Positions 32,700 through 45,929 of a stretch of 64,000 bases of DNA are shown one piece after another; the stretch's first letter is position 1, and every line of letters begins with the position of its first letter. Under the pieces are notes generated by a model, which was given only the letters and a program-made list of their open reading frames with translations, did not search any database and was not told the origin of the DNA. The stretch is taken from assembly GCA_963377175.1 (NCBI GenBank), contig CAUJNA010003794.1, positions 110,667 to 174,666 of the forward strand, in the 5' to 3' direction. This DNA is from Effrenium voratum. Taxonomy: Eukaryota; Sar; Dinophyceae; Suessiales; Symbiodiniaceae. The position numbers were made by a program, and so were the translations under genes.

Positions 32700-34500
32700 G
32701 GGCTGCTCCTAGCATGTTTCAGGCTCTCGTTGGAAGCCTGGCGGCGCTTTTCTTGCGGGTGCTTTGGACCGCACGCTCACGGCTCATGCGTTGGCTTGGC
32801 TCTGCGCATAAGCTTTCAAACAAGGGCCTCCAGATATGACTGCGACTCAATGTCATACAGTTCATGGGCTCATCCTAAATTGTGGACCCACTTTGCGGTT
32901 GGTTTTCAATGGGATGTGTCACAGGACTGAACGTGCGGTGCGGTGTTAAAGTGGGTGCCTACAACAGCAAGTGGGAGAAACAACAACATTTGCAGTGACA
33001 AATGTCCGACTTGTGCTCTAAAGAATTTCCAGCTTCCTCTTGGCTTCGTGACGCCCGCGGACCCAGGAACAACAACATTTCTTTGAGGCAACCGTCGCAG
33101 GTAAAGGCCACACTGGGTATGAAGCTGACCACAGTGGATCAATGAAGTGCAGTTCTTTCTAAGAGGAGTGCTGCATATAAAATTTGCCCCAAATCTCGAC
33201 CTGCAGAGGAAAATGGTGCAAGAAACCACTATGTAACCACTACAAACTCGTTGCACCGTTCAGGGATGATGGGAAACCCTCTTGATTCTACTGCTCAGTT
33301 GCCCCTGTTTGGACCTGGAAGCAATAGGGAACTCAAAAAAAAGACGACCAACAGGTGAAATTGGCGTATTTTTGGTAAAGGAGATGGGTTTCCTTGGCAA
33401 ATGGGGCATAAAACCAATCCAAACCAGAGGGTGTCTGGAAGCAACAGATAATCACTTCTTGGGGACATTGAACATGGATCCCAAATCAAGGAAAACAAAA
33501 GGTAAGATCGGGGCGATTCGCTTTGGATGATGCTTGCAGGAGCCCCGGCTGCGAATCTCCTCGCTGTGGCGGGACCGCAGGTCAGACACCTGGCGCGTTC
33601 GGTCGGTGGGATGCGAAAAGTGGCCAGGGCTCGGGGTGGAGGGGCAGCAACAGCAGTAACCAGAACAAGGAGATGACAAAAATGAAGATGGAGAAGAATG
33701 AGAGAGAGAGAGAGTGACAAAGAGAGAGAGAGAGACGGGGTCTGTGGTCTTTGACGCGAAATCGTGGGAGCTTTTGCCGAGTTGCCCCGAATGGGGCCAC
33801 TAAAATGAACTAAATCTTCCAAAACCGCCTTTCCATGATGGTTGGAAAGAGGGCAACGAAACGCGAATTTGGGGTCTAGAAAAGTACAGCGCACTTAGGG
33901 GGAGTTCAGCAGTACTAGCCACCCGCCGCACAATGTCCAAAACGGGCAAGCAGGTTTGCTGGCAAAAGCATCCCTGAAAGGCTGCTAATTCCGAGAAACA
34001 CCTATGTGAGCCATCATACAAACCTGTTAAAATGGTGAACCCAGAGCCATGTAAAGAATTGGAAAGGCGGCCGCACCCATTCATGGCTGGGATTCCCCCC
34101 TGCTACCCCCGTCCAATTACTGACTCATGTGGACCTCATGGTTGTCAAGCTGCTGATCAATCCAGGCGAATGGTTCAGCAAAGCATCGGGGGCTGCAGCT
34201 GCATCTGCCCTTTTCAGACTAGCGCGTCGTAGTTCGAGCCGGTGATAGGAACATGGCGGCGCAAATCTTTGGTGGACTCATCCGAGACGTGCTTCAAGAA
34301 GGCGTTCCATGTGACAGGTGACAGAGTCAAGCATCAAGCGGTGAGAAGCATGCCAGCACTGCCATTCAACCCTGCAGACGTCGGCACGTCAAGAGCCCAG
34401 AAGGCTAGAGGCCAGGACCAAACTTCCATTTGAGGCGGCATGTACCTCTGGGCCGCTGGCCGGAAGACCCGTGCGCGCTGACCAAGGCCGGCCTGGTCTC
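32700..34500. other. Non-coding stretch
   Basis: No convincing exon was seen. The region includes a family-I-like segment around 33289-33530, the GA microsatellite at 33700-33736 and a family-B fragment at 34025-34115 with AAAGAATTGGAAAGGCGGC. It forms the 3' spacer of the methyltransferase gene. Confidence 0.45.
33700..33736. repeat. (GA)n microsatellite
   Basis: GAGAGAGA runs are interrupted once by TGACAA. Confidence 0.95.
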
Positions 34501-34570
34501 TGGAAGCACGAAGGCTGGTGCCTGACCTGCGACATCTGGAAGTCCATCTCTGATTCTTTTCGGGAAAGCG

Positions 34571-37500
34571 TCATGAGCGCACCACCCACCAAACCGAGTC
34601 GGAAGACAGGTGGATGACCGGCATACCGTCCACGCCTTCCAGCGGAAAGCGCAAGGAGTCGTCGCTGGCCGGGCCGCACTCCACCAAAACTGCCAAGGCC
34701 ACAGCTGCGTGGAACATGGAGAAGTCGTGGCCTGCCAGAATTCCGCCCGGCCGCACTCTCCGCTTCCAAACCTGTATATCGCGTCGCACCGCCTCGAAGG
34801 TGTGATCCGCATCTATGAAGACCAGGTCGAAGTAGTCGCTTTCAACCAGACCAGCTGCTGCTTCCGAACTCTGCCGGATGATGCGCACGGCATTCTTGCC
34901 TTGTCTTTGGAAGGCTTCCTCATGGTGGGACCACTCCTTGGCCCACATCTGCAGTACACAGAAAAACTAATGTTCTCACTCTGCTTCCTTTTCCGTCTAC
35001 CCTAGAATGTAAAATGGTTTAGGGGAAGACCCCAGGCTCCTGGATGTTCTCATAGTAGCCCTGCAGCACCTCGTTGCTTTCCTCGGACTTGCCCGGGATG
35101 TGCCACGGGTCAACGGCCACGTATTCCGCGATAGCCTCCTCATGCCTTCCCGGAATTGCAGCTGTCAATCTGAACTAAAACAACATGTGAGTGGCGATCA
35201 TGAAGCCCAACCACAAAACTAGGCCTCTCTGGTGAGGCAGCAAACAGTGCAGTCGTTTGTGCCGAGATAGCAAAGCAATCCCAAGACTCTTTGGGGACTT
35301 TGATTGAACAAACGTTGCTAACCTGGGAAAGCATGGGTGCGTCTGTTTTTAAGGGTACCCGTTTTTGGTAGTTTCAAGACAATAAACCAAAGGACCCACC
35401 ATTTTGGAGGTCCAACCTTACAAAAGACACACCCAAATGGTCTAATCCGGTCCATTCGCTTTGGGCTTTGTGCAAAAAAAACCCTTCGCGCCTCATCAGG
35501 TAGGTGATGGTCATCCCCTTCTCCACCCCCAGCTCCGCCACACGCAGGCCGCGGCTCGATGGAAGCGATCTTTTCAAGCTGGCCAGCAGATAATGCAGCA
35601 CGTGCCAGCGCTGGCCAGGCACCGGCACATGCAGAAACCTTGGAATCCACCGCACGACCATAGCTCCCTTTTTTCTCTGAAAAAATGGAAACACATACGA
35701 TGGCACTAGTAGATGTTAGAACCAAAGGTGAGCAACAGTGGAACACATCCATATATATATATATAATTATATATATATATACATATCCAAATGATTCCTT
35801 TTGGTGAGCACCAGCCCGAATCCATCTTCTATCAAACTCACCCAAAAGGACACCCCATCAAAAGGACACCTCATATGCACTCTGAGGCCATTTTGGGGTC
35901 AGGGTGGACTGAACCGCCTTTCGCCTTTGCACGCGCGTTTCGCCAGCCAGGGGGCCGCGGCGGGTAGCTGGACATGAGCTCCGCGATGGGTGGCCAGGCC
36001 AGCAGCCCCGAAGGCGACAAGGAGACGCTCTGGAAGGCGTGGTCCAAGAAGTTCCGCACCTCCCCCGCGGCCTCGGGGCTCGAGGATGTGCTTTTTGGAG
36101 GAAACAGGCTGGTAAAAACCTGGTACTTTTGGTGCTTTTCTTGCTGTGTGCTGTTTTAGGGCTATGATATGTCGAGTTGCAGATGTGAGCGGGGGAGGGG
36201 GGCTGGGTGGGGGAGGGGGTGGGGGGGGAGGATGTTACCGTCGTTACGAAAGGCTTGCGCACACACAAGAACACACATGCCAGTGGTTGCAAATGCTGGC
36301 CAAAGGCGTCTGGGCTCAATGTATGGATAGAGGGTGGCAATCATTGCAAGTCTATACAACCCAGCTTCACTCTAATGTGTTTCGCTACACGCGCAGCTTG
36401 TTTGGAGGCATCGGCTGCCGATTGAGAAGGATTTCAGCCGTGATCGTTGGCTGCAGCTTTGTCGGTTTAGATGTTCGAGCAATTGAACTGCAACTGTGCA
36501 AAAAACATTGGGTTTTTTGACCAGTTATGCATGAAAACAATGCTGTCCTAATTCTCCCGTTCACTGCCAAGCATGTGCCAGAGATGACAAATTGCAGAAG
36601 AGCCAGGACGCAGCCTTTGCCTTAGCAGCCTGTTACCTTTTGGGAGGGTCCCAAGAATCTTACGAGAGGCAAAAGAGAGAAGAGTCACCAACACTTTCGC
36701 ACTTTCTAAAGAGACACCCAAAAAGGGACCGGCCCCTGGATTTCCAACCAAATCTAACGTTGATCCATTGCCTGGTAGTTTCCATTGAAACGATCGCCAC
36801 TTTTGGGAGGTCCCCAAAATTTTGGAAGTGGCTCGGAAACCCTGACAGTGCGAAGACCTTCATCTTGTAAACAACTCAGTACCACCCACTTTCCGCAAAG
36901 CATCCTTCTTTCACCCCGGCCTCTTCCAGCACTTGGTGCCACCCCTCTTCCTCGCAGAACCGCCTCATCACCCGCTCCATGCGCCTCTCCGCGCGCTGCC
37001 GTGCCGGCGCCGCGCCCAGCTCCGCCGCCCCGAGGGGCCCTCCGCCGCCGGCGATGAATCCGCCGGCGCCGCAGGCGGGGGGCGGCTGCGCGGCCAGCGG
37101 CTGCGCGGCCAGCTGCGCGTAGAGCGACGCCAGGCGGCGGCAGGCCGCCAGCAGCTCCGCGCCGTCCTGGCCGGATGGGACCCAGAAACTTCCAGTTGCA
37201 GAAGGGCCTGGACAAAAATTAGACATATGTCCAGTAGTGATGGGTTCCCTTTGAAATCAACAGGGGAAAAGAATCTTGAGCCAATGGAAGGAAAGCAAAG
37301 GTGATGCGGTCGATTCGCATTGGGCAAGTGAGACGAACAAACACAGGGAACTTGAGAAACTGAAAGTGTGCAATGCTGGAAGATCATGCTCACAAAGAAA
37401 CATAAGGCCTGATATTGCAGAAGTCATCATGTTCGTGGAAGGAGGCGCTGCATGCGAGGTTTCATGTTGGTTCGTCGGACCCAGAAGGCCTGCAAAATGT

Positions 37501-40146
37501 TCCCTTCCAGCCTCATGCTGCCTCACCCAAAGGACCCAGAAATAAAACGCACCAACAAGGGGAAACCAAAAGGTCAAAAGGTCGGCTTTCGGCAAGTGAG
37601 GATATACACAAAAAAACATTTAATCAAGACGCGGGTCTTTCAGCTTCATGTCTTCTTCTGCGAGGAAAACCCACTGAACCGTTCCGAGCTGTCCGCCTCG
37701 AAGCCAGGCAGGGAGAGGTCGTAAGAGCCTGCCCCAGCGAACATGCCAGGGTGTTTCTCTCAAAATGAGTCTCAACCTACCCCAAAAATTGTTGTTGTCC
37801 TTGTGGTGTCCCTTTCAACCAGCCATCCAAATAGGGAAGGCAGCCCACCCTAAAATGGTTGTTGTTTCCTTTTGGCTCCCTTTTGCGACCCCAAAAGAGG
37901 TCCACGCGGAGAACCCCCTTTTTTCTTTGTAGAATTGTAGATCGTCTTGCATTTCCTCCCCAGAAGGAGCACACGCAAATGGCACCGCCATTTGCAAATT
38001 GAAAGAAAAAACAAAACCCCAAAACAAAACCAGCAAAACACCCACACACAACTGAAGCCAACACTCATTGAACACAGCAAAGCCCGAGGCTCCAGACGAA
38101 ACCCCGGACGGCGCCTAGGGAACAAAAACACAGCCAAACTTAAAGGACACTCACCTTAAAGCATTGCACATGGCAACTAGGGTCAAAAACCAGACAAACA
38201 AGCAACGCAACCTAGACTCAAACACCGCGAAACAAAAATAAACCAAACAAAAACATCATAGCAGCATCATACCAACGCAAAAGAGGGTTTCTCAACACAT
38301 TGAGGCCCTACAACCGGTTGCTTCAATCTAAAAGAGCGCCACCGGTTGAGAACCCCGAACTTGGCACCATACCACGGAATCCCACCGTTGTGCTGCTCAA
38401 TACGGCAATCCATCCCAGAAATTGTGTTCGCTTGGAGTAGGTACCTGCCCCCCCCCCCCAAAGCAGAGTCCGTAGAACCGGGGACTACTGAGTAGCCCTA
38501 ACTTCCAAGAGAAGAGCTTTTTAGGTTCAGCTTCTCCTTGGCGACGGGTTCAAATTCCCAAGGCACCAGTCCAAACCCCGTAATTACCCCCAGTGAACAT
38601 CCCAATCCAACCACTAAACTAGGTTCTAACATGGGTGAATTCACCCACCCATCCAAAATGGGGATCCCCTTGGCTTTGACCGCCACGGCCAAACAAAAAC
38701 ACCACCCACCGACCCCTCCGCTCCCCGCTCCCCGCTCCGCTCCCTCCGGCCCCTCCGGTCCCTCCGCTCCCCGGGCCGTCGCTCTTCAGGTTGAAGCTGT
38801 GCAGCTCCGAGGCCGCCACGCCGAGCGCCAGGATTCGCCTCACGCTGCCGCAGCTTTGGCCCAGGCGCCCCGCCACGGGGTCCACCTAGAAAATGGATCT
38901 GGGCGGGGGAGGTGGGTGGGCTGAAGGGGGGGGCTGGGGGTGGGCTGGGGGCGCTTTTCAAGAAAAACAAGCAAGTTGCCTCTAATAGGAAAAATGAGAA
39001 TTGCCAGGGTTTGATGTTTTATTGGGGGGTTCCAAGGGAAGCCAATCAACTGCTGGTGGTTTCCTCTTGCCTTACACTAAGGTTAAACTACGGGAACTTT
39101 AGAATTGCCAGGGTTTGATTGTTTTGGGATGGGTTTCTGTTTAACCCGCCGCGTGCTCTGCGGGCCCGGGTGTTGTCTCTGATCGTTTGGCGAGTTTTGG
39201 GGTTGGGGGTTGGGAGGCTGACTGAGAAACCTCAGGCAAGCTGGCCAGGGAGGAGTGGGTGAGACCGCGACCAACTGGCCGCAAGCACCTCCTCTGAATT
39301 ATTATTAGTTGGATTTCGGTTGCCAAAGCACTGGGAGGTCCTTGGCCTGGCTGTGAGCACCTCCAAGTTTGCCTATGGGTAAGAAGCCCCAGAAGCAGAA
39401 GAAGAAGAAGAAGAAGAAGACAAATGTGGCATTCCCTTTAATCTCCTCTTAAAACCAACAACAAGCCGCTTCCCGAAAAAAGACGGTGACCAGCATCCAC
39501 GTTCTGAAGAAGATGGCCCGTGGGCTCGTGCTTTCAAAGCCGGGCTCACTCCTGGAAGTGCGGCAGTGGCCAAGGGAACTCCCTGGGCAGGAGGTCGAAG
39601 AACTCCTTGTGCAGCCTACATCTAGGACCCAAATCGTGTCCTGCTTAGATGGTCTGGGAGTTGGCTGAATGGCTAGAAACCCTGGTTGCAGCCCACTTGC
39701 ACTGGTTGTAAGTCCCCTGTAAAGCGGGTTTATAGCCATTCAGCTAAGTCCCAGCTCATCTAAGTAACACCCCCCCAACCACCGCTCTCTTTTTGGACAG
39801 TACAAAGGGGATTTTGGACATGGGAAACAGCTGTTTCAGGGAGCTTTAGACAGCAGAACAAGTGTTCTTTCAAAAAATGAACTCAGTTGGGCAATTAGTT
39901 TGCTCAGTGCGGGGAGTATTTGTCTTCATGCAAACCTGCACGTAAGTTCCATTTGCTTCAAATGGAACATAAGCCCACTGGAAACAAGACATATTTCCAA
40001 GAACAAGGGAACAAACATATTCTTCAGCAAATGGAAGGTAAGATGCTCCCCATTGACCCATACTCCTCCTGGCTGCTCGGCAGCGGCCGCGCCCCGGCCG
40101 CATGCTGCGCCAGAATCAGCGCCCCGGCCATAAGACGAGCCATCGG
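34571..40146 (-). CDS. SAM-dependent methyltransferase (Methyltransf_24-like), seven inferred exons
   Basis: Inferred exons are 40146-40069, 38885-38781, 37166-36915, 36071-35925, 35676-35492, 35145-35040 and 34948-34571. All junction phases agree, giving about 416 residues to a stop at 34571. SAM-binding motif I is GLRVAELGVEKGMTITYLM. The next acidic-strand motif is YVAVDPW. The core is YFDLVFIDADHTFEAV, followed by VRPGGILAGHDF, which is diagnostic of class I methyltransferases of the Methyltransf_24 type. The N-terminal 240 residues are helical and alanine-rich with no recognised domain. Donors are GA, GA, GT, GC, GC and GA. At 38781/37166 the donor side and the next exon share GACGGC. 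No start codon was identified, so the gene may extend upstream. The substrate cannot be told. Confidence 0.75.
35751..35781. repeat. (TA)n microsatellite
   Basis: TATATATATA-type repeats lie inside a methyltransferase intron. Confidence 0.95.
36188..36231. repeat. G-run tract (plus strand)
   Basis: GGGGGAGGGGGG-type sequence with repeated G runs lies in the intron between methyltransferase exons. It is C-rich on the sense strand. Confidence 0.85.
37200..37290. mobile_element. Dispersed element, family N, copy
   Basis: The core CCAGTAGTGATGGGTTCCCT is followed by TTTGAAATCAACAGGGGAAA. Relatives with AGTAGTGATAGATTCCCTTT occur near 8345-8430, 29145-29225, 25893-25950 and 3790-3862. Confidence 0.65.
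39395..39421. repeat. (GAA)n microsatellite
   Basis: Eight consecutive AAG/GAA units. Confidence 0.95.
39642..39766. mobile_element. Inverted-repeat element, family E, copy 3
   Basis: The ends are TGCTTAGATGGTCTGGGA and CAGCTCATCTAAGTA. It lies in the first inferred methyltransferase intron. On the sense strand it ends CATCTAAGCAG. Confidence 0.85.
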
Positions 40147-40724
40147 CTCGTCGCAAAGGGGACGAGGGTTCCTTATATGTTCCCCTTCGCCGGGAAGAGC
40201 TTCTCTGGTTCCATACATGTCCCCCTTACATGTCCTCTCAATGACGCATGGCAAACCTTTGACATCTGGTTTAAGAATATAACCACACCCTCCACCGAAA
40301 ATAATTAAGCCCAGCCCACCACCCCAGAAAGAAGGAAATGACAATAAAAAAGATGATCCGGTCTTCCAAAAGGTGATGTCGCCCAAAAAACGATCATTCA
40401 TATCAGACCCTTGGCGGGGCCGCGACCAGGTGAGCCTTGCAACCGGCCTGCTGCGGGCGGGTTTTGGGGTAGACACGGTATGTGTGTGTCTCATATTTTG
40501 GGGGACCCCAAAACTGGTGGTTTTCCTTCTGGTTTCCTTGAGCCCTCTCAAGGAAACCCTTGAGAACCACAAAAAAGGGGGGAACCCCTGAAGAAGGGGA
40601 CAATTCATGTGGAGTTCCGTCACCTAGTCCGTGGAAAGCAAGCGTGGCACATGGAATGCGGGCGCGTGACGTGCCTGAAATTCTCTGGACTTCTCCAGAG
40701 TACTCCTTCTTCCAACGGCCACCA

Positions 40725-40826
40725 TACTGTGGATGGACGAAATTCGTTTCGAACCACCGAAGAAACCCAACGGAACAAGTTGATTCCCCTGCAAATACCA
40801 AACAAAAATAATTTCATTTCGTGGCA
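40725..40826. mobile_element. Inverted-repeat element, family A, copy 9 (3' truncated)
   Basis: TACTGTGGATGGACGAAATT and CACCGAAGAAACCCAACGG are present. The right inverted end is missing after ATTTCATTTCGTGGCAGTG. Confidence 0.75.
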
Positions 40827-41821
40827 GTGACCACGATCCGGTTGATTTGAGTTTGCCTCATGACGAAATCCCCTTCGAGTGGTTTTCCCTTCACGTTCCC
40901 GTAAGACACACCTCGAATCAGAGACACCCTGTCTTTGGATCACCAGCCCCCGGTTGGTTGGCTTCCCATCTTTAGACTCACTGTCTGAGTGGATGGCTCA
41001 AAAAAAGTCCAAACTTTATGTTTACCACTAAAATGGTCTTCCCAAGAAGTTTAAAGTTCATGAACCCAGGAAGTGAGTAGAGCCATTTCGAGTGGGGACC
41101 GCTTACGGCTCACCCGTCCAGTCTCGGCACCTGCGTGGTCCACTGGACTTCCAGCGCTGCCAGCTCCTGAAGCACTCACATCGAGGACCCCATGACCTCA
41201 CCAGTGCCGACCATATGGGGGCTCAAAATTAAACAGGAGGGCAAGCCACCTCGCAAATAGATGCCCTGAAGATTGCAAGGGGAACAGCAGAAACTTTCAT
41301 CAGTTATTGCAATCCAACAGAGGTTGTGGCTCACTTGCAATCAATTGGGAAATCCATAGTGTCCCGAGGTTAACCCCCAACAGGGATCATATTTCTGCTT
41401 TGGGGTTTGGACTGATATCCGGGGAAATCTTTGATCCTTTCCTGACTTCCTTCCTTCCCTGCTTCCTCCTGCCCTGTCAAATGCGTCGTGTGGCTCTCCA
41501 GCTGCTATGGCTTATGATGCCTATGTTTGGGAAAACAATGCTTCACATGGCCTGTGCCATGTCCCTTTCGAGCCTTATGACGTATCGTCATTTTTGCGGG
41601 GAACTGACCAGCATCGACGATAACCCAAGCGGCTTCGACTCATTCCCCTCCTGTCCACTCACATGGACTCGCCAAAGAACCCCCTTTAAAAGGAATAAAT
41701 AGGCTTCCAGAACCCCGAAACGTCAGGTTCCATGTTAGTGAACCAGGACGGTATTCCGAAAGCAAACCGGCGAAATGTCAAGGACCGAACCAAGCCTCCA
41801 GTTGCCCAGTGCGAAGGCTCG

Positions 41822-42020
41822 TCATTTCCTCCACCTGCGGCGGAGCATTGCCTTAAGATTGGGACCATCTCGTGCCACACTCAAAGAAGCAAACTCCAGG
41901 CGCAAAGAACCACTGCCAAAAAATGCAGTAAAAACCGCATCCCCTCTAGGAGAGTGAGTTGCAATCGCTCCCGCCCGTGCTGCTCCGAGCAATCTGGTTG
42001 AACGTATCACGTTGCCTCGC
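41822..42020 (-). CDS. Exon-like block, unknown protein
   Basis: The frame reads LLGAARAGAIATHSPRGDAV, then FTAFFGSGSLRLEFASLSVA and RDGPNLKAMLRRRWRK before a stop. The composition is protein-like and basic at the end. It could be a C-terminal exon of an unrecognised gene upstream of the methyltransferase. Confidence 0.45.
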
Positions 42021-42099
42021 GGCCACCCCAAATGCCCGAGGTGAGAGTTCATGGCATGACCCGATGATTAGACGGGTCTAAGTTCACATTGATTCTTTG

Positions 42100-44060
42100 G
42101 CCGCTCTCACCCCTCATGGCCGCAGCGGCAGCAGCAGCTACAACCTTGGTTCCCTTCCCTTTGATCGATGCTATTGTCGCTTGCCAGTTCCCAAAAAAGC
42201 AAAACAATCACTCACTCACAGAATGCAACTTGTTCCCCTCGAAGGAGATGGGACTACTGGCTTCAATCACGGGATTCCCAACAGGCATCCTTCACGAACG
42301 AGGGGGAAGAAGACCTGCCAGTCCCAGCAGATTCCAAAGCAAAAAAGGATTTAGCTGTTTTTTTAGGCTTGATCAACTTCCACAGTGGATTGGCCAAGAA
42401 CAAGTCTAGACTCAAGAAGTGAGTCCACGCGAATCCAGGAAGGGCCCCTTCTCCTCCCCCAACCAAAACTTTCCCCAGTTGTTCAGTACCAGTTTTTTTG
42501 TGTTGACCATTTGTGGGGAAGGCATCAAGCAAAAAAAGGACTTAAGAGTTGGTGCTGAACAACCCGGTCCGCCATGTTTGGACCCCTCAAAAGTAGAAGA
42601 TTCGAAGCCACCAGTAAATTGCAACAACTCCACTCCCAACTTTTATGGAAACCTCATATCCCCCCGTACCATACGGGGGAGCAGGCTGGGGCTGGAGGTC
42701 CCCCAATTCAATTTGTCCAAGGGAGAATCGGGTGCCACACATGGAGATCTCCAGGGGTGAATTCCAATTCTACGGGGGCAGGTGGGGATCACCAGTAAAA
42801 TGCAACTCGGTTGCTTTCTGCCCCCTGCTAAAAGTTTAACTTTTAGTGGTTTAATGGAAGACCCAATCGTTGGCAACAAGTTAAAGTCCCAACATCCAAG
42901 CAAAATGCACCAATGGCAAGAACCGCACGCCAACGTCTTGGCCAGGTTTCCCTTTATAAACCATCAGTCCGGTGAGGGTCAGGACCCCCAGCCCCAAATC
43001 GGGCACCGAATGTGGTGCCTGTTGGGCCTTCATCTCCGCCACCTGGCGGTATGGCGGATGCGTTTCTTTGAGTAAGCCAGTTGTGATTGAGTTGTGATTG
43101 ACTGAAAGGGAAACCAAGGGCGAATAACGCATTGTTTCGTCTTTCTGGGGCAAGGTCCTGACGCAACAAGGAACTGACGTCAATGAACTCAACACCGCCA
43201 GGTGAATTTCAATGTTTGCCAAGGAGGAGGCACAAATCACTTGCGCATGGGCATCCATCCCAAGGAGCGGTAAAGTGGCCGGTGTGCAAGCCCACGGCTG
43301 GACTTTGCTTTCAACAATTTTCCATCTGGGTGTCTTGAAACAGGGGACCCCCCCAAAACAATAATATGTAGTGTGGTTTTGGGGTTTCCCGAAAAAACAA
43401 AAACACAAAAAGGCGCCCTTCAGGAAAAACACACACACATCTTGAACTTCCAAAGCTCAACATGGAGGAAGCTCTAGGTGAAAAACCCATGACACCTCCC
43501 CGTCCAGCGTTGTGATGTTTGAGTCGCATCCTGCAGGCTCAGTCATTAGTTCCACCCTTTCTGGGATGCGGGACTAACTGACAACCACCGAGTTGGAACT
43601 TCTTTGCAGGCCGAGTCTGACATCCTCACTCACCGCCACTTGAGAAGGCGGGCTCGTCTTCACATGACCTCTATGAGCCAAGGGGATTCTTCAGGTTCAT
43701 TTCTTGGGGCTTGGGACTCAAGAAGTGATGTGAGCAAACCTCATGGCCCGGCGCGAAGAATTCTGGGCGGCCGTGCCAGCTGCGGGTTCTTCGCCTGAAA
43801 CGAAGAAATGGGCGCTGGACGGGTTGGGGAAGGCCCGCCCCTTTAAACCTCCAAACTGCCAAAGGGTCACTGGGAAACAAACAACCTGAAGCAAACTTTC
43901 GCAGCTGGGGTTGTCCCTAAACAGGCGGTAAAACAGGATTCTATTCACCCCAGGCACTCCGATGACAGCTGGCTCGTGCGTATCTCTGCTTGGCTGGGAT
44001 GAGCAGCAGTGCTCTTAATTCCGGCTTGTCGGCCATTCGCAGCTGCTTTATTATGAATCA
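42100..44060. other. Non-coding stretch
   Basis: No convincing exon was seen. It contains a family-L-like segment at 42806-42905 (TAAAAGTTTAACTTTTAGTG hairpin) and scattered weak open frames. Confidence 0.45.
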
Positions 44061-44065
44061 GCGAG

Positions 44066-44300
44066 TCACCCTGTCTCAGCCAATTTTTGAATGCTGAAAT
44101 GAAGCACTGATCTTTCAAGGGGGTCCCCAGGGCGCAAGAAGCGCCTGTAAGCATTGGATCCCGCCGTGTCTGCCAATTGCAGCCACTTCTGCGAACCCCG
44201 TTTGCTCCTTTGCTCCTGCGCAATGTTGTCTACTGCGAGTGTTTCTACCACTGGCTGTCTGGCATGGAAGAAAGCAAAAGCTGGTCGCAGGTGCTCAAGG
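44066..44300 (-). CDS. Exon-like block, unknown protein
   Basis: A long minus-strand frame reads VETLAVDNIAQEQRSKRGSQ, then KWLQLADTAGSNAYRRFLRP and GDPLERSVLHFS before a stop at 44066. A plus-strand frame over 44180-44336 is also plausible (VVYCECFYHWLSGMEESKSW, then a GT donor), so strand is not certain; the minus frame matches the local gene direction. Confidence 0.42.
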
Positions 44301-44309
44301 TGGCGAATG

Positions 44310-45410
44310 CTGGGACATGTGCATTCAGAACTGAAGGTACTTGGCGGTCCGCCAGGCTCCGGGGCTTGAAACTTGTCACCTGGGCTTGTTGCGCTGTGTT
44401 GATTCTAAAGTAGTTGGCTGCAGCCGAGAAGCTTGAAAACTTAAAACCTTGACTGACCATTTGATATGCTTCCAGTTGACAAGAAAACAGCACAACCTGT
44501 TTGCGTTTGAGCATGTTGCACAAAATGGTTGTCAGCCAGCCGTTCTGTAATCCTCCTGTGATCTTCCTCAAGTCTTCCTGCATTTCTCGTTTGTACGGTC
44601 TTTCCAAAGCCTTCTGCGATCTACCCGCAGTCTTGAGTCTTCCCGTCTTTCTGCCAGACTTGCAGTCTTGTAGCCTACGTGACGGCCATCGGTTCGGGGG
44701 AGATTCCAGGGGACACTCCTCGGGCTTGCTTCCTAGCTGTGCTTCTGTCTAACTAGGAGGTTGAAGAAACTAAGTGTTGCTTTCATGTTGCTAACTAACA
44801 AGAAGCACAAACATGTTCATGAGAAGGCCAAGGGACAAAGTGCCGAAATATATGGGGGAGAAATGGAAGAGGAAAAGGGAAGAGGACAAGGATGGAAGTT
44901 TGATTTTGCCAAGCAGGTATGGAAGACTTGACCGCGCCCTTTTTGCTTGATTCATTGCTCCACGTAATCATGAATTTGAGACTTTCCATTCTGAATCGAT
45001 CGCCCCTCTCTAATATTCTCGCTCGTTTTCCCCCCATTTCCCAAGCACTAGAGCCCCGTGACCGCGCACGGCACATTTGGAGGAATCTTCCGCCATAGCT
45101 CCCTTTTGCGCATTTCCGCATTTCCATACAGCTTGATCGATCAATGTCGACAGCTAGTCAAGAGTAAGCAGAGCTCGTGAAAATCTGAAAATCGGCCGGA
45201 CTGTTCTATGCTAACAATGTTTTGCACTGCACTTGCTCATGTAGTGGATATCTGGAGAACGACTGCTTTTTGGGGACTGCCTTCAAATGACAGCCCGCAA
45301 GTCTTTCAAGTGGGGGCCAAAAACTCGGCAACTGAACCGGCCATTCCGAGCCGTGAGAAAGTACTCAATGTACTTGCTTGAAAAATGCGGTGAACACTGA
45401 CGAGCAAACA
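44310..45410. other. Spacer without recognised genes
   Basis: No exon signal was seen. This is the 3' spacer below the channel gene. Confidence 0.45.
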
Positions 45411-45412
45411 CA

Positions 45413-45547
45413 ACGTTGACCCCGGCTTAATAAACCCCTGTTTATTAATATGGGTGTGTCCCTGGTTTTAGTGGTGATTCATCACTTCTGGAGGGGAACA
45501 CCCCCCTAAAAAATAAACAGGCGTTTGTTAATCCGGGGTCAACATTA
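45413..45547. mobile_element. Inverted-repeat element, family G, copy 2
   Basis: The ends are ACGTTGACCCCGGCTTAATA and GTTAATCCGGGGTCAACATT. The interior GGTTTTAGTGGTGATTCATC matches copy 1. It lies 0.4 kb beyond the channel stop codon. Confidence 0.85.
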
Positions 45548-45929
45548 CTGCCTGGCAGATTGACACACCTCTTGGGCGATTTCAATTTCAAGGCCACCAT
45601 TGCCTTTTTGTTATTTTTTCCCATCGGAAAACAATAAACGGGCCACTCCAAAACCAAAAAACAACTCAGTCATAGGCTGTCTCTTTTGCCGAGAGGACAA
45701 ACTGTTGGACGAAGCCCGGTAGTCGCCAAGATGATAAGTGGTACTAACCTCGTTAGAAAAGTGGGTTCGCCTTGGGCGAATGCAGCACTCAGATTCAGGA
45801 CAGGAGCTGTGAACAGTTTAGGCATCCCCCAAATCGCGAGACAAACAAACGTAGTCCTGTCCGGCCTCTGACCAACTGCTACCCTCACAAATAGTTTGCC
45901 GGACACTTGGCTTTGAACCAAGACTGGCC

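Noticed and set aside
41307..41702. A 131-codon plus-strand frame with a hydrophobic Met-rich segment
   Set aside because: Another frame is equally open, there is no start context or splice support, and it opposes the local gene direction.
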